Below are positions 4,555 to 7,244 of a DNA stretch of 7,244 nucleotides, piece after piece (positions within the stretch are counted from its first letter, which is position 1; every line of letters begins with the position of its first letter). The stretch is from an uncultured Clostridia bacterium (GTDB lineage Bacteria; Bacillota; Clostridia; Christensenellales; Borkfalkiaceae): positions 1 through 7,244 of the forward strand of contig CAKQSU010000055.1 of assembly GCA_934273135.1 (NCBI GenBank), in the 5' to 3' direction. The notes beneath the pieces are model-generated. The model searched no databases, was not told the DNA's origin, and saw nothing but the letters and a program-made list of their open reading frames with translations. Position numbers and translations under genes: made by a program.

Positions 4555-6066
4555 ATGGAAGAAAATTTATTCGATAAAACCGAGCCGTCGCCGAAAGTTA
4601 CATTAGCCGCGATAGGCGACGTAATCCGTGAGGACGAAAACAATTTGCCTCCCGCCGCGCCCGCCGCTCCCGAAGTTTCCGACGCTCCCGAAGTTTCCGA
4701 CCCGCCCAAGCGGACGGATAAATTCACCGAAGGCTCGCTTTGGAAAAACATTTTCGTTTTCTCTCTGCCGCTCATATTTTCTCAAGTTCTGCAAGTGCTT
4801 TTTAACATGTCGGACGTTGCCGTCGTCGGCAAGTTCGCAAGTTCCGACGCTATGGGTTCCGTCGGTTCGACCACCACTCTCGTTACGCTTTTTACCGGTT
4901 TTTTGATAGGGCTTGGCGCGGGTATAAACGTCAAAGTGGCGCAGTTCCTCGGGGCAAAGCGCGATAAGGACGTCGAGGAAACGGTGCATACGTCCTTTTT
5001 GATTAACCTTATCGCCGGCGCGATAGTTTGCGTTGCCTGCTTCTTTTTGGGCAGAATCATGCTCGTTTTGTTGGAAACGAACGCCGAGCTTTTGGACGGA
5101 GCGGTGCTTTACTTCAAAATTTACGCGTTAGGCATGCCCGCGCTTGCCGTGTTCAACTTTGCAAGCGGCGTTCTCAGCGCGAAAGGCGATACAAAACGTC
5201 CGCTCATATATCTTACGATATCCGGCATACTCAACGTCTTTTTAAACCTCTTTTTCGTAATAATCTGCAAAATGCAAGCGGAAGGCGTGGCGTATGCAAG
5301 CATAATTTCGCAGTATATTTCGGCTGTTCTCGTCATGGTTCGCCTTATAAAACAGAAAGATTCATGCAAATTTTCCTTTAAAAAGTTGAAAATTTCCGGC
5401 GAAAAGGCGAAAGCCGTGCTTACCCTCGGGCTTTCCGCAGGCGTGCAGAACGCGCTTTTTGCCATCGCAAACCTCTTTGTGCAGAACGCAGTCAACTCGT
5501 TCGATAAAGTAGTCGTAAACGGCAACGCGGCGGCGAGCAACGCGGATTCGATAGTCTATAACGTAATGGCGGCGTTTTATACCGCTTGCTCAACGTTTAT
5601 CGGGCAGAACCTCGGCGCGGGCAAGCGCGACAGAATTTTAAAGTGCTATTTTATAAGCCTTGCGTATTCCGCGGGCTTCGGGCTTGTAATAGGGCTGTTT
5701 TTGGTGTTTTTCGGTCGGTTGTTCCTTTTCTTTTTCACAAACGAAGAAGAAGTCGTGGTCTTTGCAATGGAAAGATTGCGCGTTATGGGGCTTTCCTACT
5801 TTATTTCCGCGCTCGTCGACAGCGCGATAGCCGCTTCGAGGGGGCTTGGCAAATCGCTTGTGCCGACGATTATCCTCGTCCTCGGTACGTGCGTTTTCCG
5901 TATCGTCTGGATTTACACGATATTTGCGTACTTCCACACTATCCCGTCGCTGTACCTACTGTACGCGGCTTCCTGGATAGTCACAAGCACGGCGGAAACG
6001 ATTTACTTCTTCACCGTTTATAAGAAGTTAATGAAAACCTCATCGCTTGAACACTGGTCGACTTGA
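4555..6066 (+). CDS. MATE-family multidrug/cation efflux transporter
   Basis: This 503-residue membrane protein of the MATE family (NorM/DinF type) exports drugs or metabolites in exchange for Na+ or H+; the substrate is not predictable here. The transporter core runs from about residue 57 to the end with about 12 spans. Recognisable segments are PLIFSQVLQVLFNMSDVAVV, GAGINVKVAQFLGAKRDKD, the GDTKRPLIYLTISGILNVFLN stretch, the second-half repeat IGQNLGAGKRDR, and ASRGLGKSLVPT. Residues 1-56 are an unusual acidic, Pro/Ala-rich extension with no predicted span, including an exact six-residue duplication (38-49). The usual length is about 450, and the excess is explained by this extension. ATG 4555 is the only start in an open frame that begins at 4483, so the extension is real if initiation is at ATG. 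The gene has its own promoter and terminators. Confidence 0.9.
   Translation: MEENLFDKTEPSPKVTLAAIGDVIREDENNLPPAAPAAPEVSDAPEVSDPPKRTDKFTEGSLWKNIFVFSLPLIFSQVLQVLFNMSDVAVVGKFASSDAMGSVGSTTTLVTLFTGFLIGLGAGINVKVAQFLGAKRDKDVEETVHTSFLINLIAGAIVCVACFFLGRIMLVLLETNAELLDGAVLYFKIYALGMPALAVFNFASGVLSAKGDTKRPLIYLTISGILNVFLNLFFVIICKMQAEGVAYASIISQYISAVLVMVRLIKQKDSCKFSFKKLKISGEKAKAVLTLGLSAGVQNALFAIANLFVQNAVNSFDKVVVNGNAAASNADSIVYNVMAAFYTACSTFIGQNLGAGKRDRILKCYFISLAYSAGFGLVIGLFLVFFGRLFLFFFTNEEEVVVFAMERLRVMGLSYFISALVDSAIAASRGLGKSLVPTIILVLGTCVFRIVWIYTIFAYFHTIPSLYLLYAASWIVTSTAETIYFFTVYKKLMKTSSLEHWST
4666..4701 (+). repeat. Exact 18-bp tandem duplication in the MATE N-terminal region
   Basis: GCTCCCGAAGTTTCCGAC occurs twice back to back (4666-4683 and 4684-4701) without a mismatch, encoding Ala-Pro-Glu-Val-Ser-Asp twice. 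It keeps the reading frame. Exact identity, including third codon positions, points to a recent slippage duplication. Confidence 0.95.
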
Positions 6067-6099
6067 CGATAATAGATAAGGTCTAATTTGATAAAAAAG

Positions 6100-6132
6100 A
6101 AAGGGTTGCGAAACAAAAATCGCAACCCCTTT
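6100..6132. terminator. Bidirectional-looking terminator after the MATE gene
   Basis: GGGTTGCGA (6103-6111) pairs perfectly with TCGCAACCC (6120-6128) over an 8-nt loop; after one bulged C, AAA and TTT extend the stem. On the + strand the T tract is short. On the minus strand the stem is followed by a long T-rich tract (the complement of 6090-6102), so it would also stop transcription arriving from the right. Confidence 0.75.
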
Positions 6133-6140
6133 AAAATTGC

Positions 6141-6158
6141 CCGATAATCGACTTATAG
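6141..6158 (-). repeat. Dispersed repeat copy 4, between two terminators
   Basis: The minus strand reads CTATAAGTCGATTATCGG, the full 18-mer. In this copy the flanks extend the dyad: CCCGATAA (6140-6147) can pair with TTATAGCGGG (6153-6162) with AG bulged, giving an 8-bp hairpin over the loop TCGAC. It lies 74 nt after the MATE stop. Confidence 0.9.
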
Positions 6159-6185
6159 CGGGACTTGTTGCTTAAAAACATAGAG

Positions 6186-6226
6186 AAAGGCGAGAGGGAA
6201 ACGAAAATCCTTTTCGCCTTTATATA
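6186..6226 (+). terminator. Second terminator downstream of MATE
   Basis: AAAGGCGAGAGGGA (6186-6199) pairs with TCCTTTTCGCCTTT (6208-6221) over 14 bp with two G-U wobbles and an 8-nt loop, followed by TATATATT. The wobbles pair only in + strand RNA, so the hairpin works on rightward transcripts. It may be a backup for the terminator at 6100-6132, or the end of a short transcript starting between them. Confidence 0.75.
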
Positions 6227-6249
6227 TTGATAAAGCAAAAGAAAAAACG

Positions 6250-6301
6250 AGAAAAATTTTTTCAAAAAACTATTGACAACAAGCCGATATAATGGTATAG
6301 T
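6250..6301 (+). promoter_or_regulatory. Very strong promoter of the response regulator gene, with UP-like element
   Basis: The -35 box is a perfect TTGACA (6273-6278), the spacer is 17 bp, and the -10 box is TATAGT (6296-6301) with a TGG extended -10 motif just before it. Immediately upstream, 6250-6271 has A5-T6-C-A6 phased tracts that fit the known alpha-subunit UP-element consensus almost base for base, within 1 bp of its usual position. The predicted start is near 6308. Confidence 0.8.
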
Positions 6302-6312
6302 TTAATCGGCTT
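6281..6312. promoter_or_regulatory. Inverted repeat flanking the -10 box, candidate operator
   Basis: AAGCCGAT (6281-6288) is exactly inverted as ATCGGCTT (6305-6312), with 16 bp between the arms; the arm centres are 24 bp apart and the dyad is centred on the -10 box. The left arm lies in the promoter spacer, upstream of the start point, so a DNA operator is more likely than an RNA hairpin for this transcript. For read-through RNA from the left it could also act as a poor terminator, since a T run follows after five A. Confidence 0.5.
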
Positions 6313-6358
6313 TAAAAATTTTTTTTGAAAGATAAATGCGATGAGGAGGGGTAAAAAA

Positions 6359-7060
6359 ATGCTTAAAATTGCAATCGTCGAGGACGATAAGGCGATGGCG
6401 GAAACGCTTAAACGCCATATCGAAACATTTTCTTTAGAGAAAAAAGAGGTGTTGTCCACGCAACTTTTCCGCACTACGACGGACTTTTTATCCTCACCTT
6501 TGATGTTCGATATAGTGTTTTTCGATATTCAGTTCGAAAACGATATGGACGGGATAAAAGCGGCTAAGAGGCTGAGGGAAAAAGACTCTTCCGTGACGAT
6601 AGTTTTCGTTACGTCGTTTCGGCAGTTCGCGGTAAAAGGTTATGAAGTGGAAGCGTACGATTTTATCGTAAAGCCCGTTGAATACAGCGATTTTTCTTTG
6701 AGAATGTCGAGAATAATAAAGCACGTTTATAAGGAAAAGGACGATTCCGTAAGCGTGAGGACGGGCGGCGCGCAAAAGGTTATGTCCGTGCAGGAGTTAA
6801 AATACGTCGAGGTTGCGGGGCATACCGTGTACTATCACACGACGGGCGGCGTTATCGAGGGACCGGGCGCGCTTAAAGAGGTGGAAAAACAGCTCGAAGG
6901 CAAAGGGTTTGCGCGTTGCAACAACTGTTACCTTGTCAATCTTAGATACGTCGAAAGCGCAGACGGGCAAAACATTGTTGTCGGCGGAGAGAAGCTTGCC
7001 ATTTCACGCCCGAGAAAAAAGGATTTTATGTCCGCGCTCAATAAGTATTTGGGGAATTAG
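6359..7060 (+). CDS. LytTR-family response regulator
   Basis: This 233-residue cytoplasmic transcription regulator belongs to the AgrA/LytR type. The receiver domain (about 1-122) has the acidic pocket E8-D9-D10, the phospho-acceptor D56 in FFDIQF, the switch T85 in FVTSF, and K105-P106 in IVKPVE. The LytTR DNA-binding domain (about 130-231) has ELKYVEVAGHTVYYHT and the signature ARCNNCYLVNLRYVE. Members usually bind paired direct repeats and activate nearby promoters. The start at 6359 is preferred over the in-frame ATG at 6341, because AGGAGG (6344-6349) lies 9 nt upstream of it and would be coding otherwise. The next gene starts 4 nt after the stop and looks like its partner kinase. The gene has an exceptionally strong promoter with a candidate operator, suggesting autoregulation or repression. 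Targets are unknown. Confidence 0.93.
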   Translation: MLKIAIVEDDKAMAETLKRHIETFSLEKKEVLSTQLFRTTTDFLSSPLMFDIVFFDIQFENDMDGIKAAKRLREKDSSVTIVFVTSFRQFAVKGYEVEAYDFIVKPVEYSDFSLRMSRIIKHVYKEKDDSVSVRTGGAQKVMSVQELKYVEVAGHTVYYHTTGGVIEGPGALKEVEKQLEGKGFARCNNCYLVNLRYVESADGQNIVVGGEKLAISRPRKKDFMSALNKYLGN

Positions 7061-7064
7061 CGGA

Positions 7065-7244
7065 ATGACTCAATTTCAGTTTTACAAATCGTTCCAATTT
7101 ATGGCGGAACTCATTATTGCGGAGGGGCTTTTCCTTGCGACTATGAAGCGGCGAAAGTATTTTTCTCTGCGACTTATCGCCGCCGTCGTATCGAGCGTTG
7201 CGTTCGCGTATTTTTTCCCGAATTTTTCCGACCACCCTTTATAC
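7065..7244 (+). CDS. Partial membrane sensor, likely GHKL-type histidine kinase partner (3' end cut by window)
   Basis: An open frame runs from the ATG at 7065 to the window edge for 60 codons without a stop, beginning MTQFQFYKSFQFMAELIIAE. It shows hydrophobic segments at about residues 11-26 and 36-51, separated by a basic KRRKYF loop, which fits the first membrane hairpin of a sensor. No kinase motif (H-box, N-box) is inside the window, so identity rests on context: it begins 4 nt after a LytTR response regulator, the usual place for an AgrC-like GHKL kinase. GGGG (7051-7054), in the end of the regulator gene, can serve as ribosome binding site 10 nt upstream, implying translational coupling. 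It could instead be another membrane protein of the same operon. Confidence 0.7.
   Translation, partial: MTQFQFYKSFQFMAELIIAEGLFLATMKRRKYFSLRLIAAVVSSVAFAYFFPNFSDHPLY

Noticed and set aside
4628..4989. Long frames on both strands over the MATE N-terminal region
   Set aside because: They have no ribosome sites or family resemblance and lie wholly across a well-supported transporter gene; they are by-products of its codon bias.
298..6158. The four repeat copies as a CRISPR array or remnants of one
   Set aside because: Spacing is 1.1-2.8 kb, orientation is mixed, one copy is in a conserved coding region, and no cas gene is present.
6288..6293. Perfect TATAAT at 6288-6293 as the -10 box of the regulator promoter
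   Set aside because: It is only 9 bp from TTGACA; TATAGT at 6296 has the correct 17-bp spacing and an extended -10 motif.
6284..6301. Regulator promoter as a fifth repeat copy (it contains CCGATA and TATAG)
   Set aside because: The match needs several gaps and mismatches, and these bases are explained by the dyad arm and the -10 box.
6341..6358. ATG at 6341 as the response regulator start
   Set aside because: It would turn the AGGAGG ribosome site into codons and add MRRGKK before the normal receiver start MLKIAIVEDD.

Overview
The window looks like a chromosomal segment of a low-to-mid GC Bacillota bacterium, probably a Clostridia-type anaerobe. Evidence for this is the set of purine-rich Shine-Dalgarno sites, near-consensus sigma-A promoters with 17-bp spacers, the MnmA version with a TCCSLDDV segment, and a LytTR regulator followed by the start of a sensor-kinase-like membrane protein. 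A gut Christensenellales-like lineage would fit, but that is inference only. All genes lie on the + strand, and no phage, insertion sequence, tRNA or rRNA is visible.

Layout: (1) 21-336, a terminator, a 62-aa single-span membrane protein resembling OadG-type small subunits, and a second terminator. (2) 377-1234, a strong promoter and a 251-aa multi-span membrane protein I cannot name. (3) 1260-2243, a promoter and a 300-aa EamA/DMT transporter that is visibly a tandem duplication. (4) 2274-4439, a consensus promoter with a palindrome at its start point, then cysK (cysteine synthase) and mnmA (tRNA 2-thiouridylase), a sulfur-themed pair closed by a hairpin. (5) 4443-6132, a promoter, a structured leader, and a MATE efflux transporter with an unusual N-terminal extension, ended by a terminator. 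(6) 6186-7244, a second terminator, a very strong promoter flanked by an inverted repeat, a LytTR response regulator, and the first 60 codons of the likely partner kinase, cut by the window edge.

The genes do not form one pathway. The clearest functional links are cysK-mnmA (cysteine is the sulfur source for tRNA thiolation through a cysteine desulfurase) and the regulator-kinase pair, which may or may not control the neighbouring MATE pump.

The most unusual signal is a dispersed repeat: the 15-mer CTATAAGTCGATTAT occurs four times, three of them extended to the 18-mer CTATAAGTCGATTATCGG. Two copies are on each strand. All four lie close to the 3' ends of genes: one in the apex of a terminator, one inside the last codons of the EamA gene, one between cysK and mnmA, and one between two terminators. 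Its core ATAA-GTCGA-TTAT is an inverted repeat. I do not recognise it, and it is the best candidate for something undescribed here.
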